This document shows, one piece after another, positions 19,371 through 29,587 of a stretch of 61,875 bases of DNA. Source of the stretch: Gammaproteobacteria bacterium (GTDB lineage Bacteria > Pseudomonadota > Gammaproteobacteria > Ga0077536); contig JAIEQK010000136.1 in NCBI GenBank assembly GCA_019747795.1, positions 1 through 61,875 on the forward strand. Direction: 5' to 3'. The notes under the pieces are model-generated. The model was given only the letters and a program-made list of their open reading frames with translations, did not search any database and was not told where the DNA came from. Each line of letters opens with the position of its first letter. Position 1 is the stretch's first letter. The position numbers and the translations under genes were made by a program.

Positions 19371-20492
19371 ATGCCCGCCGTCTCCCGCCTGCTGACCGTC
19401 AACGCCGGCAGTTCCTCGTTGCGACTGGCTGCCTACGACTTCGACGACGCCGACGCGCCGCCGCTGGCGACACGCCACGAGCAGGGCGCTCTGCCCGATC
19501 CGCGCGCGACGCTCGCCGACTTCACCGCGCCGCTTGGTGACGCGCATTGGACGGTGGTCCATCGTGTCGTGCACGGCGGCGCGAACTTGCCGCCCTGCTG
19601 CCTGGTCGACGCCGCGGTCGAACGCGAGATAGAGGTCCTGGCGCCGCTCGCCCCGCTGCACAATCCGCCGGCGCTCGCCTGGCTCCGCGCGGCGCGCGAC
19701 TGCCTGGGCGCGCATACGCCGCAGGTGGCGGTGTTCGACACCGGCTTCTTTCGTGATCTGCCGCCGGTCGCGCGGACCTATGCCCTGCCGCGCGCGCTGA
19801 ACGCCAAGTACGGCCTGCGCCGCTACGGCTTTCATGGACTCGCCCACCACGCGCTGTGGCGGCGCTGGACCGCGCTGCGGCCGGACCTGCCGCACGGCGG
19901 CCGGGTGATCAGCTTTCAGCTCGGCAGCGGCTGCTCGGTGGCGGCGGTCGCGAACGGCCGCGCGCTGGACACCTCCATGGGCTTCTCGCCCCTGGAAGGC
20001 CTGGTGATGGCGACCCGCGGCGGCGACCTCGATCCCGGCCTGCTGCTGCATCTCACCCGTGACCAGGGCATGTCGCAGGACGCGCTCGCCCACCTGCTCA
20101 GCCACGAGGCGGGGCTCGCGGGACTGTCCGGCCGCGGCGGCGATCTGCGCGAACTGCTGGCGGCCGAGGATGCCGACGCGCGTCTCGCGGTCGACGTCTA
20201 CTGCTACCGCGCGCGCAAGTATCTCGGCGCCTACCTTGCCGTGCTGGGCGGCGCGGACGCGATCCTGTTCGGCGGCGGTGTGGGCGAGAACGCGCCGGCC
20301 GTGCGCGCCGGCATCCTGGCGGGCGGCGAGTGGGCGGGTATCGCGCTCGACCCGGTCGCCAATCGCGCCGCCCGCGGTGTGGAGGCCGACATCGCCATGC
20401 CCGCCAGCCGGGTCGCCCTCCACGTACTGCGGGTGGACGAAGCGCGCGAACTGGCCGATGCTGCGCGCGCCCTGCTCGCTGGCGGGGCCTGA
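19371..20492 (+). CDS. ackA: Acetate/propionate kinase
   Basis: LLTVNAGSSSLRLAAYDF, HRVVHGG, YGFHGLAHHAL, DTSMGFSPLEGLVMATRGGDLDPGLLLHL, FGGGVGENAPAVRAGIL. Confidence 0.9.
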   Translation: MPAVSRLLTVNAGSSSLRLAAYDFDDADAPPLATRHEQGALPDPRATLADFTAPLGDAHWTVVHRVVHGGANLPPCCLVDAAVEREIEVLAPLAPLHNPPALAWLRAARDCLGAHTPQVAVFDTGFFRDLPPVARTYALPRALNAKYGLRRYGFHGLAHHALWRRWTALRPDLPHGGRVISFQLGSGCSVAAVANGRALDTSMGFSPLEGLVMATRGGDLDPGLLLHLTRDQGMSQDALAHLLSHEAGLAGLSGRGGDLRELLAAEDADARLAVDVYCYRARKYLGAYLAVLGGADAILFGGGVGENAPAVRAGILAGGEWAGIALDPVANRAARGVEADIAMPASRVALHVLRVDEARELADAARALLAGGA

Positions 20493-20534
20493 ACCTCATT
20501 CAATGCCGCCTGTGCCGGAGCCACGGAGACCTCG

Positions 20535-21617
20535 ATGAACAGCAATCCCCTGCGCGAACTCGCCCACCACGGACAGTCGGTGTGGCTGGACTACATCGAA
20601 CGCGATTTCCTCGCACGGGGTGAGCTCGCACGGCTCGTGGTCGACGACAACGTCACCGGCGTGACCTCCAACCCGGCCATCTTCGAGAAGGCCATCGCCG
20701 GCGGCGCGGCCTATCGCGACGCGCTCGCGGCGCTGGCCGGTCGTCCGTCGGCTGAAGCCGTCGAGACGCTGATGGTCGAGGACATCCGCCACGCCTGCGA
20801 AGTGCTCGCGCCGGTGCACGCCCGCACCGACATGCGCGACGGCTTCGTCAGCATCGAGGTGTCGCCGGAACTCGCCCACGATGAGGCCGCGACCATAGAC
20901 GCGGCGCTTCGCCTGTCGCGGCGCATCGCGCGAGCGAATCTCATGATCAAGGTGCCGGGCACCCCGGCCGGCCTGCGTGCCACCGAGGAACTCATCGCGC
21001 GCGGCTTGAGCGTCAACGTCACGCTGCTGTTCGCCGTCCCGACCTATCGCAACGTGGTGGCCGCCTACGAGCGAGGTCTCGCGCGCCGCCATGCGGCGGG
21101 CCTGCCGCTGCACGGCGTCGCCAGCGTCGCGAGCTTCTTCGTCAGCCGCGTCGACACCCTGGTCGACAAGCTGCTCGCCGACAAGGGCGAGACCGGCGCC
21201 GCGCTTGCCGGGCGCGCGGCTATCGCCAACGCCAAGCTCGCCTACCGCGTCTACCAGTCGCAGCAGGCTTCGCGCGACTGGCAGACCCTGGCCGCCGCGG
21301 GCGCCCAACCCCAGCGCCTGCTGTGGGCGAGCACCGGCACGAAGTCGCCGTTGATGAGCGACGTGATCTACGTCGATGAATTGATCGGACCGGACACGGT
21401 CAACACCGTGCCGCCGGCGACGCTAGACGCGTTCCGCGATCACGGTCGCGCGCGCACCACCCTGACCAGCGGCATGGACGAGGCCGATGCGACGATGAAG
21501 GCGCTCGCCGGGCTCGGCATCTCGATCGACCAGGTGACCGACACCCTTCTCGAGGAAGGCCTGCTACTGTTCCAGCAGGCCTACCAGCGCCTGCTGGGCG
21601 CGACGGGGCCGACCTGA
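20535..21617 (+). CDS. tal: Transaldolase
   Basis: [119 protein letters not shown]. Confidence 0.93.
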   Translation: MNSNPLRELAHHGQSVWLDYIERDFLARGELARLVVDDNVTGVTSNPAIFEKAIAGGAAYRDALAALAGRPSAEAVETLMVEDIRHACEVLAPVHARTDMRDGFVSIEVSPELAHDEAATIDAALRLSRRIARANLMIKVPGTPAGLRATEELIARGLSVNVTLLFAVPTYRNVVAAYERGLARRHAAGLPLHGVASVASFFVSRVDTLVDKLLADKGETGAALAGRAAIANAKLAYRVYQSQQASRDWQTLAAAGAQPQRLLWASTGTKSPLMSDVIYVDELIGPDTVNTVPPATLDAFRDHGRARTTLTSGMDEADATMKALAGLGISIDQVTDTLLEEGLLLFQQAYQRLLGATGPT

Positions 21618-21648
21618 TCCAAGAACGCGCCGGGAGCGCCACCGCATC

Positions 21649-24051
21649 ATGAACACGGAGGAGACTGCGGCCGCGCCCCTCGGTGCCGACGAACTGGCGC
21701 GCCTCGACGCCTGGTGGCGCGCCTGCAATTACCTGACGGTGGGCATGATCCACCTGCAGGACAATGCGCTGCTCACCGCACCGCTCAGCGCCGAACACGT
21801 CAAGCATCGCGTGCTCGGCCACTGGGGTTCGAGCCCTGGGCTGTCGTTCATCTACACGCACTTGAACCGGCTCATCGTGCGCGAGGATCTGGACATGATC
21901 TTCGTCACCGGGCCAGGGCACGGCGCGCCCGGCGTGCTGGGCCCTGCCTATCTGGAAGGCACCTACAGCGAGCTCTACCCGGACAAGAGCGAGGACGCGC
22001 AGGGGCTCGAGCGCTTCTTCAAGCAGTTCTCCTTTCCCGGCAACATCGGCAGCCACATGACGCCCGAGGCCCCGGGCTCGATCAACGAAGGTGGCGAGCT
22101 CGGCTATTCGCTCTCCCACGCCTTCGGCGCGGCCTTCGACAATCCCTCGCTGATCGTCGCGGCCGTGGTCGGTGACGGCGAGGCCGAGACCGGGCCACTC
22201 GCGACCGCCTGGCATTCGAACAAGTTCCTCAATCCGCGGCGCGACGGCGCGGTGCTGCCGATACTGCATCTGAACGGCTACAAGATTGCCAATCCCACCC
22301 TGCTCGCGCGCATCAGCCATGCGGAGCTCGAGGCGTTGTTCGTGGGCTACGGTTACACGCCCTACTTCGTCGAAGGGGATGAACCCGCCGCCATGCACCA
22401 GGCGATGGCGGCGACCCTCGATCGCGCGCTGGCCGACATTCGCCGCGCGCAGGCCGAGGCCCGTAACGGTGGCGCGCTCACGCGACCGCGCTGGCCGATG
22501 ATCGTGCTGCGTTCCCCCAAGGGCTGGACGGGACCGAAGGAGATCGACGGGCATCGCATCGAGGGCTCGTGGCGCGCCCACCAGGTGCCGATGAGCGACG
22601 TGCGCGAGAACGCCGCGCATCGCGCCATCCTCGAGCAGTGGCTGCGCAGCTACCGGCCGGATGAACTGTTCGACACGGGCGGCCGGCTGCGCGACGAACT
22701 GCGTTCACTCGCGCCGCGCGGCGCGCGGCGCATGAGCGCCAACCCGCACGCCAACGGCGGCATGCTGCGCCGGGACCTCCGGCTGCCCGACTATCGCGAT
22801 TACGCCGTCGAGGTGCCGAAGCCCGGTACGGTGTTCGCCGAGAACACGCGGCCGCTCGGCAAGCTCCTGCGCGACGTGCTGCGCGCCAACCCCGACAACT
22901 TCCGCGTGTTCGGGCCGGACGAGACCGCGTCCAACCGCCTGCAGGACGTGTTCGAGGCGAGCGGCAAGACATGGATGGCGGAGATGCGGCCGGAGGACGC
23001 CGACGGCGGTCTGCTGGCGCCGGACGGGCGCGTGATGGAGATGCTCTCCGAGCACACCCTCCTCGGCTGGATGGAGGGCTACCTGCTGTCCGGACGCCAC
23101 GGCTTCTTCCACACCTACGAAGCCTTCGCGCACGTCATCGACTCGATGTTCAACCAGCACGCCAAGTGGCTGGACATCTCCAAGCACCACGTGAGCTGGC
23201 GGCGCCCGGTGTCGTCCGCCAACATCCTGCTGTCGTCGACCGTCTGGCGTCAGGATCACAACGGCTTCTCGCACCAGGACCCGGGCTTTCTCGACCTGGT
23301 GTGCAACAAGAGCCCGCTCGTGGTGCGCGCCTACCTGCCGCCGGACGCCAACTGCCTGCTCGCCATCGCCGACCGCTGCCTGCGCGACACGGACGTCATC
23401 AACGTCATCGTGTGTGACAAGCAGTCGCATCTGCAGTACCTCGACATTGCCGAGGCCGAGCGCCACGTCGCCAAGGGTATCGGTCTGTGGGACTGGGCGA
23501 GCAACGACCACCTGGGGCCGCAAGCCGGCGATCCCGATGTGGTCATGGTCGGCTGCGGCGACGTGCCGACGCGCGAGGCGCTGGCCGCCTGCGCGCTGCT
23601 GCGCGAACACTGTCCGGACATCAAGGTGCGCTTCATCAACGTGGTGGACCTGTTCACCCTGGTGCCGCCCGAAGAGCATCCCCACGGCTTGAGCGACACG
23701 GACTTCGACACGCTCTTCACCCGCGATCGCCCCGTGGTGTTCAACTACCACGGCTATCCTTGGCTCATCCACCGCCTCACCTACCGGCGCAGCAACCAGC
23801 AGCGCATCCACGTGCGCGGCTACAAGGAGAAGGGCAACATCAACACGCCGCTCGAACTCGCGATCAAGAACCAGATCGACCGCTTCAACCTGGTGATCGA
23901 CGTCATCGACCGCGTGCCGCGGCTGGGCTCCGCCGCCGCCCATCTGAAGGAGGCGATGAAGAACGCCATCCTCTCGCACATGGCCCACGCCTTCGAACAC
24001 GGCACCGACCGACCGGAGATCGGCGCCTGGACCTGGCCTGCTGCGAATTAG
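21649..24051 (+). CDS. xfp: Phosphoketolase (xylulose-5-P/fructose-6-P)
   Basis: 800 aa; [122 protein letters not shown]. Confidence 0.95.
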   Translation: MNTEETAAAPLGADELARLDAWWRACNYLTVGMIHLQDNALLTAPLSAEHVKHRVLGHWGSSPGLSFIYTHLNRLIVREDLDMIFVTGPGHGAPGVLGPAYLEGTYSELYPDKSEDAQGLERFFKQFSFPGNIGSHMTPEAPGSINEGGELGYSLSHAFGAAFDNPSLIVAAVVGDGEAETGPLATAWHSNKFLNPRRDGAVLPILHLNGYKIANPTLLARISHAELEALFVGYGYTPYFVEGDEPAAMHQAMAATLDRALADIRRAQAEARNGGALTRPRWPMIVLRSPKGWTGPKEIDGHRIEGSWRAHQVPMSDVRENAAHRAILEQWLRSYRPDELFDTGGRLRDELRSLAPRGARRMSANPHANGGMLRRDLRLPDYRDYAVEVPKPGTVFAENTRPLGKLLRDVLRANPDNFRVFGPDETASNRLQDVFEASGKTWMAEMRPEDADGGLLAPDGRVMEMLSEHTLLGWMEGYLLSGRHGFFHTYEAFAHVIDSMFNQHAKWLDISKHHVSWRRPVSSANILLSSTVWRQDHNGFSHQDPGFLDLVCNKSPLVVRAYLPPDANCLLAIADRCLRDTDVINVIVCDKQSHLQYLDIAEAERHVAKGIGLWDWASNDHLGPQAGDPDVVMVGCGDVPTREALAACALLREHCPDIKVRFINVVDLFTLVPPEEHPHGLSDTDFDTLFTRDRPVVFNYHGYPWLIHRLTYRRSNQQRIHVRGYKEKGNINTPLELAIKNQIDRFNLVIDVIDRVPRLGSAAAHLKEAMKNAILSHMAHAFEHGTDRPEIGAWTWPAAN

Positions 24052-24084
24052 CGCGGCGTCACTCTCGCCGTGGCGGAGGCCCGC

Positions 24085-24450
24085 CGATGGCCTGTAATGC
24101 CGATGGATGCCTGCTTTCGCAGGCATGACGGAACTGCGAGGCCAGCGGTCTGTGAATAGGCCCATCACTCTCCGTCACCCCTGCGAAAGCAGGGGTCCAT
24201 CTGCGCTCGGCGAAGCCCATGGATGCCTGCTTGCGCAGGCATGACGGGTCCGGAGGACAATGTGCGAGGGAACGGTCAGCGCCTTCGTTTCAATACCGTC
24301 ACCCCTGCGAAAGCAGGGGTCCATCTGCGCTCGGCGAAGCCCATGGATTCCCGCTTGCGCGGGAATGACGGGTCTGGAGGATGAAGGACGAGGGAACGGT
24401 CAGCGCCTTCGTTTCAATACCGTCACCCCTGCGAAAGCAGGGGTCCACCG
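24085..24450. repeat. Tandem 124-bp REP-like repeat array (locus A)
   Basis: ccgtcacccctgcgaaagcaggggtcca recurs at 24172, 24296 and 24420 (period 124), alternating with ggatgcctgcttgcgcaggcatgacgg palindromes. Confidence 0.92.
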
Positions 24451-24501
24451 GCGACCGGCGAAGCCTAAGCGGTGCACGTCGCACCATGCGGCCGAGCACC
24501 G

Positions 24502-25302
24502 TCAGCGCAGCGCGCCCACCCAGTCCACCCGCTCGCGCAGCACGCGCAGTTCCTCGGCCGAGGGCGCCATGGTGACGGGTACCTCGTCGGGTACGAGCAG
24601 GGGAAAGCCGGTCGCCTGCACCACTTGTTCGACGCTGACCCCGGGATGCACCGAGCGCAGGCGCATGCGCTTCTCGTCTTCGTGGAAGTCCATCACGCAT
24701 AGCGGCGTGACGCAGTACTTCGGTCCGCCGCCCGGCAGGCCGAGCTTCACGCGAGCGTCGGCGCCGCCCGCGCCCCAGCCCACCGCGCTCACGTAGTCGC
24801 ACTTCGGCACCAGCACGCGCGGCGTGTGGCTGTTCAGCACGATGTAGTAGCGTCCGACGTGGGTGGTGAGCGTCGGCGTGCCGACCGAGCCCGGCCCGCG
24901 GAAGCGCAGGCGACGCGGATCCTCGCCCACGCCGATCAGATTGATGTTGCCGTACATGTCGACCTGGATGCCGCCGACGAAGAACACCCGCCGGTGCCAG
25001 TCCTTGACCTGTTCGAAGCGATGACCGCGGTCGCTGTAGGACTCGGCCCAGCGCACCACGCGGCGATCCCAGCCGAAGGCCGGCAGCGGCACGCGCTCGA
25101 GGTGGTGCACGTTCATGCGCGCGCCGAGGAAGATCAGCTCCATGTTCGGCCCGTGCATCAGGTGGGCGAGACGCACCGCGGCTTCCGGGATGGGCAGCGC
25201 CACGCCGACCTGCAGTTCCTCGCCGTCCGCCAGATCGCGCGCGAGAAAGCACGCCAGCAGTTCGCTGACGCTGCAGGGCATGGTCTTGCTGTCAGTATTC
25301 AT
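24502..25302 (-). CDS. CoA-transferase subunit beta (family I, IpdB-like)
   Basis: VGVALPIPEAAVRLAHLMHGPNMELIFLGA, FFVGGIQVDMYGNINLIGVG, PGSVGTPTLTTHVGRYYIVLNSHTPRVLVPKCDYVSAVG. Confidence 0.82.
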   Translation of the reverse strand: MNTDSKTMPCSVSELLACFLARDLADGEELQVGVALPIPEAAVRLAHLMHGPNMELIFLGARMNVHHLERVPLPAFGWDRRVVRWAESYSDRGHRFEQVKDWHRRVFFVGGIQVDMYGNINLIGVGEDPRRLRFRGPGSVGTPTLTTHVGRYYIVLNSHTPRVLVPKCDYVSAVGWGAGGADARVKLGLPGGGPKYCVTPLCVMDFHEDEKRMRLRSVHPGVSVEQVVQATGFPLLVPDEVPVTMAPSAEELRVLRERVDWVGALR

Positions 25303-26170
25303 GCAGCGTGAGCAGGCGCTTGATGCCGACGCGCTCGAGATAGTCGCCGTGGCTCACCGGCCCGCGACACCAGTTGTCCAGCCACGCGTCCAGCGCCGCG
25401 CGCTCGCCCGACTCGGCAGCGGCGTTCGCCACCGCGAGGTAGTCGCGCCAGAAGGCGCTGTCCTGCACGTAGTGGCCGCGACTGTAGTAGGGATGCGCGC
25501 CCCAGGGCATGCGCAGCACGTGGTCCGCGCGACCGATGGTGGTGGCCCAGGCGTCGGCGCGTACTTCTTCGTTCGGCACGATGCGCTCCACCTGCACCAC
25601 CACGCGCGTCGCGGCGCGGGCCAGGAACAGGTCCAGCCAGCCAGGGCCGCCCAGGTGCTGCACGTTGCCATAGACGTCCGCGGCGTGGGCATGGAGCAGC
25701 GCCACGTCGGGGTGAATGGCGGGAACCGCCAGCAGCTGTTCGCCGCGCAGCGGATCGACGATGGGTTTCAGATCGGGATTGAGATCGGGCAGCGAAGTGC
25801 CCACGCCGCCGCGCCAGGGCAGGAAAGGCAGTCCCTTGCCCGCGGCTTCGAGGCCGCTGGTCAGGATCCCTTCCTCGCACTCCCATACTTCGATCTCGCC
25901 GCGCTCGGCCGCGCGGCGAAAGCTGGGCGCGACCGGCACGCCGAAACCACCGCCCGCGTAGTAGGTGATGGTCTTGCGCACGCAGCCGGCGGCGATCAGC
26001 AGGTCGAGATGCAGACCGCTCGCGATGACGGTCAGATCGCGCAGGCCGCGGCGCACGATGTGCCGCACCAGGGCCATCGGCGCCGGCTCGCCGAGCGCGA
26101 TGGTCATGCCGTCGGCGAGCAGCGCGAGCGCCGTCGCTTCGTCGACCAGGCGTTCGGCGCGCGGCTGCAA
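25292..26170 (-). CDS. CoA-transferase subunit alpha (family I, IpdA-like); start uncertain (TTG at 26170 or internal ATG)
   Basis: DGMTIALGEPAPMALVRHIVRRGLRDLTVIASGLHLDLLIAAGCVRKTITYYAGGGFGV..., HPDVALLHAHAADVYGNVQHLG. Overlaps the beta subunit gene. Confidence 0.8.
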   Translation of the reverse strand: MQPRAERLVDEATALALLADGMTIALGEPAPMALVRHIVRRGLRDLTVIASGLHLDLLIAAGCVRKTITYYAGGGFGVPVAPSFRRAAERGEIEVWECEEGILTSGLEAAGKGLPFLPWRGGVGTSLPDLNPDLKPIVDPLRGEQLLAVPAIHPDVALLHAHAADVYGNVQHLGGPGWLDLFLARAATRVVVQVERIVPNEEVRADAWATTIGRADHVLRMPWGAHPYYSRGHYVQDSAFWRDYLAVANAAAESGERAALDAWLDNWCRGPVSHGDYLERVGIKRLLTLHEY

Positions 26171-26178
26171 GGCGCGGC

Positions 26179-27219
26179 TCAGCCGTTGGACAGCAGGCTG
26201 CGCAGGTCGATCACCGCCGCATTGGCGCGCGAGATGAACGAGGCCATCACCAGCGAGTGGTTGGCGACGAAGCCAAAGCCCGTGCCGTTCAGAATCACCG
26301 GGCTCCACACCGCATCCTGGGTGGATTCCAGCTCGCGGATGATCTGCTGCAGGCTGACCAGCGCGTTCTTCTTCTCCAGCACCGAGCGGCAATCGATCTC
26401 GATGGCGCGCAGGAACTGGATGAGCGCCCAGGTCGCACCGCGCGCCTCGTAGAACTCGTCATCGAGCTTGGTCCAGGACGTCTTCACTTCCACCTGGCCG
26501 GCGCGCGGCTTGGACTGGTCGCCCTGCACTTCGCCGCCGAGATCGGTGTTGACCCGCACCTGGCCGACCGAGGCGCTCAGTCGCTGCGACAGCGAGCCCA
26601 GGCGCTTCTCGACGATCGCGAGCCAGTCAGCGAGGTTGTCGGCGCGCGCGTAGAACTGCGCATCGTCGTGATTGTCGTCCACCAGGCGATCGAGGTAGCG
26701 CTGCAGGCCCTCGATGCCCTTGCGGTACTCGCTCTCGCTGGACGGGAGGATCCAGCGCGAGTTGTCGAAGTTGAAGCGCGGCTCGGCATCCGACAGGTCG
26801 AGATCCTCGGTGGACTGGGTCTGCGAACGGCTGAAGTCGTTGCGCAGCGCCTTGGCGAGATCGCGCACCTGGGTCAGCACGCCGAATTCCCAGTTCGGGA
26901 TGTTGTCCATCAGCACGCCGGGCGGCAGGCGATCGTTGGACAGATAACCGCCGCGCTTGTCGAGCAGCGTCTCGGCGGCCTGGATCAGGGTGGCGGTGGT
27001 GACCACGCCGGTGATCGCGGCATCGTCGTTCGAGGTCACGTGCTCGCGCGCCGCCGCGCGCACGTCGAACAGCCCCGGCTCCTCGTCCCAGAAGAACATC
27101 ACCAACAGGACCAGGCCCACCAGCAGGCCCAGGCCAGCCAGCGCCACGCCGCGCAGACCGCGACCGCCGTCAGCGCCCAGCGTGTTCATCCCGTCCGCGT
27201 CGTCGTTGCTGTCTGTCAT
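26179..27219 (-). CDS. DUF2333 family membrane-anchored protein
   Basis: 346 aa; N-terminal TM, then LLDKRGGYLSNDRLPPGVLMDNIPNWEFGVLTQVRDLAKALRNDFSRSQTQSTED. Confidence 0.82.
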   Translation of the reverse strand: MTDSNDDADGMNTLGADGGRGLRGVALAGLGLLVGLVLLVMFFWDEEPGLFDVRAAAREHVTSNDDAAITGVVTTATLIQAAETLLDKRGGYLSNDRLPPGVLMDNIPNWEFGVLTQVRDLAKALRNDFSRSQTQSTEDLDLSDAEPRFNFDNSRWILPSSESEYRKGIEGLQRYLDRLVDDNHDDAQFYARADNLADWLAIVEKRLGSLSQRLSASVGQVRVNTDLGGEVQGDQSKPRAGQVEVKTSWTKLDDEFYEARGATWALIQFLRAIEIDCRSVLEKKNALVSLQQIIRELESTQDAVWSPVILNGTGFGFVANHSLVMASFISRANAAVIDLRSLLSNG

Positions 27220-27290
27220 GCCGAGAGTCGCCTTGTCGAGTTGTGAACCCTCATCCTACCCCATCACCGAGCACGCGTCGGGCCGCGCCT

Positions 27291-28310
27291 TCAGCCCGCG
27301 AGCATGCCCGGCAACGCCATCAGCGGCCGCTGACGGGCGAGCGCGTCGGCGGCGTCACTCGGACTGACGTTCAACAGCAGAAGTTCATCGACCACGCCAC
27401 GATAGGCGGCGATGCGCGCCGCGCACTCCGCCGGCGTGCCGGTGATCGTCAGGCGATCGATGCACTCGTCGGGGATCGCTTCCATGGCCTGGGCCACGCG
27501 CCCGGCCGGCATGTGCAACAGGCAGGCGTCGGCGGCAGCGCTGAAGCCCTGTTCGCGCATGGTGAACTCGTAGTAGGGATGCGGCAGTGGCGCGTAGAAG
27601 TGGCACAACGCGGAGCGGGCCGCCGCGCGGGCCCGCGCCCGGTCCTCGTGCATGCTGAGCACGCCCACCGTCATCCACGGCAGGCTCGCGGGGTCGCGTC
27701 CGACCCGCGCCGCAGCTTCCGCCGCGCGTGGTTGCAGCACTTCGCGCAGGTAGTCGACGCCGAGCGTGGCGCCACCGCCGATACGGTCCGCCACCTCCGC
27801 CGCCACGGCCATCATGCTCGGGAACACCGCCGCCAGCGTCACCGGGAAGGGCTCATGCCAGGGCTCGACGGACGGCGGCCAGTGCATGCTGTGCACCTGG
27901 CCATCGAAATCGACGCGTTGGCCAAGACGTGTGCGACCCATCTGCTTCAGGAGCGTCACGTATTCGCGCATCTTGGTCAGCACGCGCACGTGCGGCGTCC
28001 CCTGCCAGCGCTCATTGATCAGCTTGTTGCCGCCGCCCACGCCGAGCATCAGTCGGCCCTGGCTGAATTCCTGCAGATCGATCGCCGCCATGCCGGCGAT
28101 CAGCGGACTGCGGCCATAGGCGTTCAGTACGTAGGGGCCGACCATGAGGCGCGTGGTGGCCGCGGCGATGGCGGTCGCGGCGATGAAACCGCTGCGCCAG
28201 GCCTCGGCGAGGTACAGCCCGTGGTAGCCAGCGCTCTCGGCCTCGCGCGCGACCCCCACGAGTTCGCCCAGGGAAAGTCCGCTACCGGTATGCAGGAGAG
28301 AGAGTTTCAT
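27291..28310 (-). CDS. LLM-class (luciferase-like/F420-type fold) flavin-dependent oxidoreductase
   Basis: MKLSLLHTGSGLSLGELVGVAREAESAGYHGLYLAEAW, GRLMLGVGGGNKLINERWQG, ITGTPAECAARIAAYRG. Confidence 0.87.
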   Translation of the reverse strand: MKLSLLHTGSGLSLGELVGVAREAESAGYHGLYLAEAWRSGFIAATAIAAATTRLMVGPYVLNAYGRSPLIAGMAAIDLQEFSQGRLMLGVGGGNKLINERWQGTPHVRVLTKMREYVTLLKQMGRTRLGQRVDFDGQVHSMHWPPSVEPWHEPFPVTLAAVFPSMMAVAAEVADRIGGGATLGVDYLREVLQPRAAEAAARVGRDPASLPWMTVGVLSMHEDRARARAAARSALCHFYAPLPHPYYEFTMREQGFSAAADACLLHMPAGRVAQAMEAIPDECIDRLTITGTPAECAARIAAYRGVVDELLLLNVSPSDAADALARQRPLMALPGMLAG

Positions 28311-28323
28311 CGTGTTGCTTCCT

Positions 28324-29502
28324 TCAGCCCATGGGGTTGACCTCGGCGATGCCGAGGCGCGCGCGGCCGAGCAGCTCGTAAGCCGTGTCGGCCACCATGT
28401 AGTGCTGCGCGGCGACAGTGACGTCGCGCAGGCAGCGCTGCATGAAGTGATGATCGAAGATGGCCGCGGCGCCGGCGTGACGGAACAGGTCGTTGACCAC
28501 GTCGACCGCGACTTCGGTGGCATAGGTCGCGGCGCTGCGCACTTCACAATGCTGGGCGGCATCGACACCGCGCCCGGCGCTGGCGGCCTCCCACGCGGCC
28601 TCGTTGACCTCGATGGCGAGCGCGCGTGCCGCGCGCAGGCGGGTCTCGCCGCGACCCAACATGTTTTGCAGCGCGCCGCGATCGGCAACGCCGACGCCGC
28701 CCGGCGCGTAGCCGCGCCGCTTGTTGCGCAGGATCTCGACCACGCCGTCCAGCGCACGGCGCGCGACACCGAGCGCGAAGCCGGCGTGTTCGTAGGCGAC
28801 GAATGTGGGCAGGCCGATGGCGTACAGCGCGCCGCCACGACGTGGTGCCTCGCCGGCGCCGAAGCTGAGCGCGCTCGGCACGAACAGGTCCTGCAACTCG
28901 ACGTCGCAGCTGCCGGTGCCGCGCAGGCCGACCACCTGCCAGTTGTCATGGATCAAACAGTCGCCCGACGGCACCACGACCCAGCGCAGACCGGGCCCCT
29001 CGGCGGGCGCGGGGGTCTCGCGGCAGATCGCGACCAGCCAGTCGGCGTGGCGAATGCCGCTCGCGAAGCTCCAGCGACCGGTGACGCGATACCCGCCGGC
29101 GACCGGCGTCGCCGTGCCGGACGGTGTCACGACGATCGCGCCGCGCGGCATGCGATCGTCACCGAACATGCGCGCGAGCCCCTCGTCGGGCAGGAAGGCG
29201 CCGGGCAGGGCGAGGCTCGTGGCGCCGACCATGGCGCACCAGCCGACGCTGGCATTGATGTTGGCGAGGCGCTCGAGCGCCTCCATCTGCGTGACGAGAT
29301 CGGCTTCGAAACCGCCCAGCACCTTCGGCAGCTTCATGCGCAGCACGCCGGTCTCGACCAGCGCCTCGACGGAGGCCGCGCTCAGGGTACCGCCCCGCTC
29401 GTCCGCCTCGATCTGCGCCGCGAGCCGCGCCCTGACTGCCTCGATACCGCCGAACAGCGCGCTGCGCGTGGCCGCGCGTGCGGCCGCTGACTCCATCGAC
29501 AT
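28324..29502 (-). CDS. Acyl-CoA dehydrogenase / flavin monooxygenase-like (HsaA/DszC-type fold)
   Basis: NINASVGWCAMVGATSLALPGAFLPDE, VAGGYRVTGRWSFASGIRHADWLVA, HHFMQRCLRDVTVAAQHYMV. Confidence 0.85.
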   Translation of the reverse strand: MSMESAAARAATRSALFGGIEAVRARLAAQIEADERGGTLSAASVEALVETGVLRMKLPKVLGGFEADLVTQMEALERLANINASVGWCAMVGATSLALPGAFLPDEGLARMFGDDRMPRGAIVVTPSGTATPVAGGYRVTGRWSFASGIRHADWLVAICRETPAPAEGPGLRWVVVPSGDCLIHDNWQVVGLRGTGSCDVELQDLFVPSALSFGAGEAPRRGGALYAIGLPTFVAYEHAGFALGVARRALDGVVEILRNKRRGYAPGGVGVADRGALQNMLGRGETRLRAARALAIEVNEAAWEAASAGRGVDAAQHCEVRSAATYATEVAVDVVNDLFRHAGAAAIFDHHFMQRCLRDVTVAAQHYMVADTAYELLGRARLGIAEVNPMG

Positions 29503-29587
29503 TCCCGCTCCCCTCGCGATTGCCGCCCGCCTACACGGGCAGGTCGAGCGTATTGCGGCCCGCCCTGAAACGCCAGCGGCGCCCCGC

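Noticed and set aside
24085-24450. Possible CRISPR array
   Set aside because: Whole 124-bp units are repeated including the linkers; there are no unique spacers and no cas genes. The same applies to 59111-59550 and 7498-8116.
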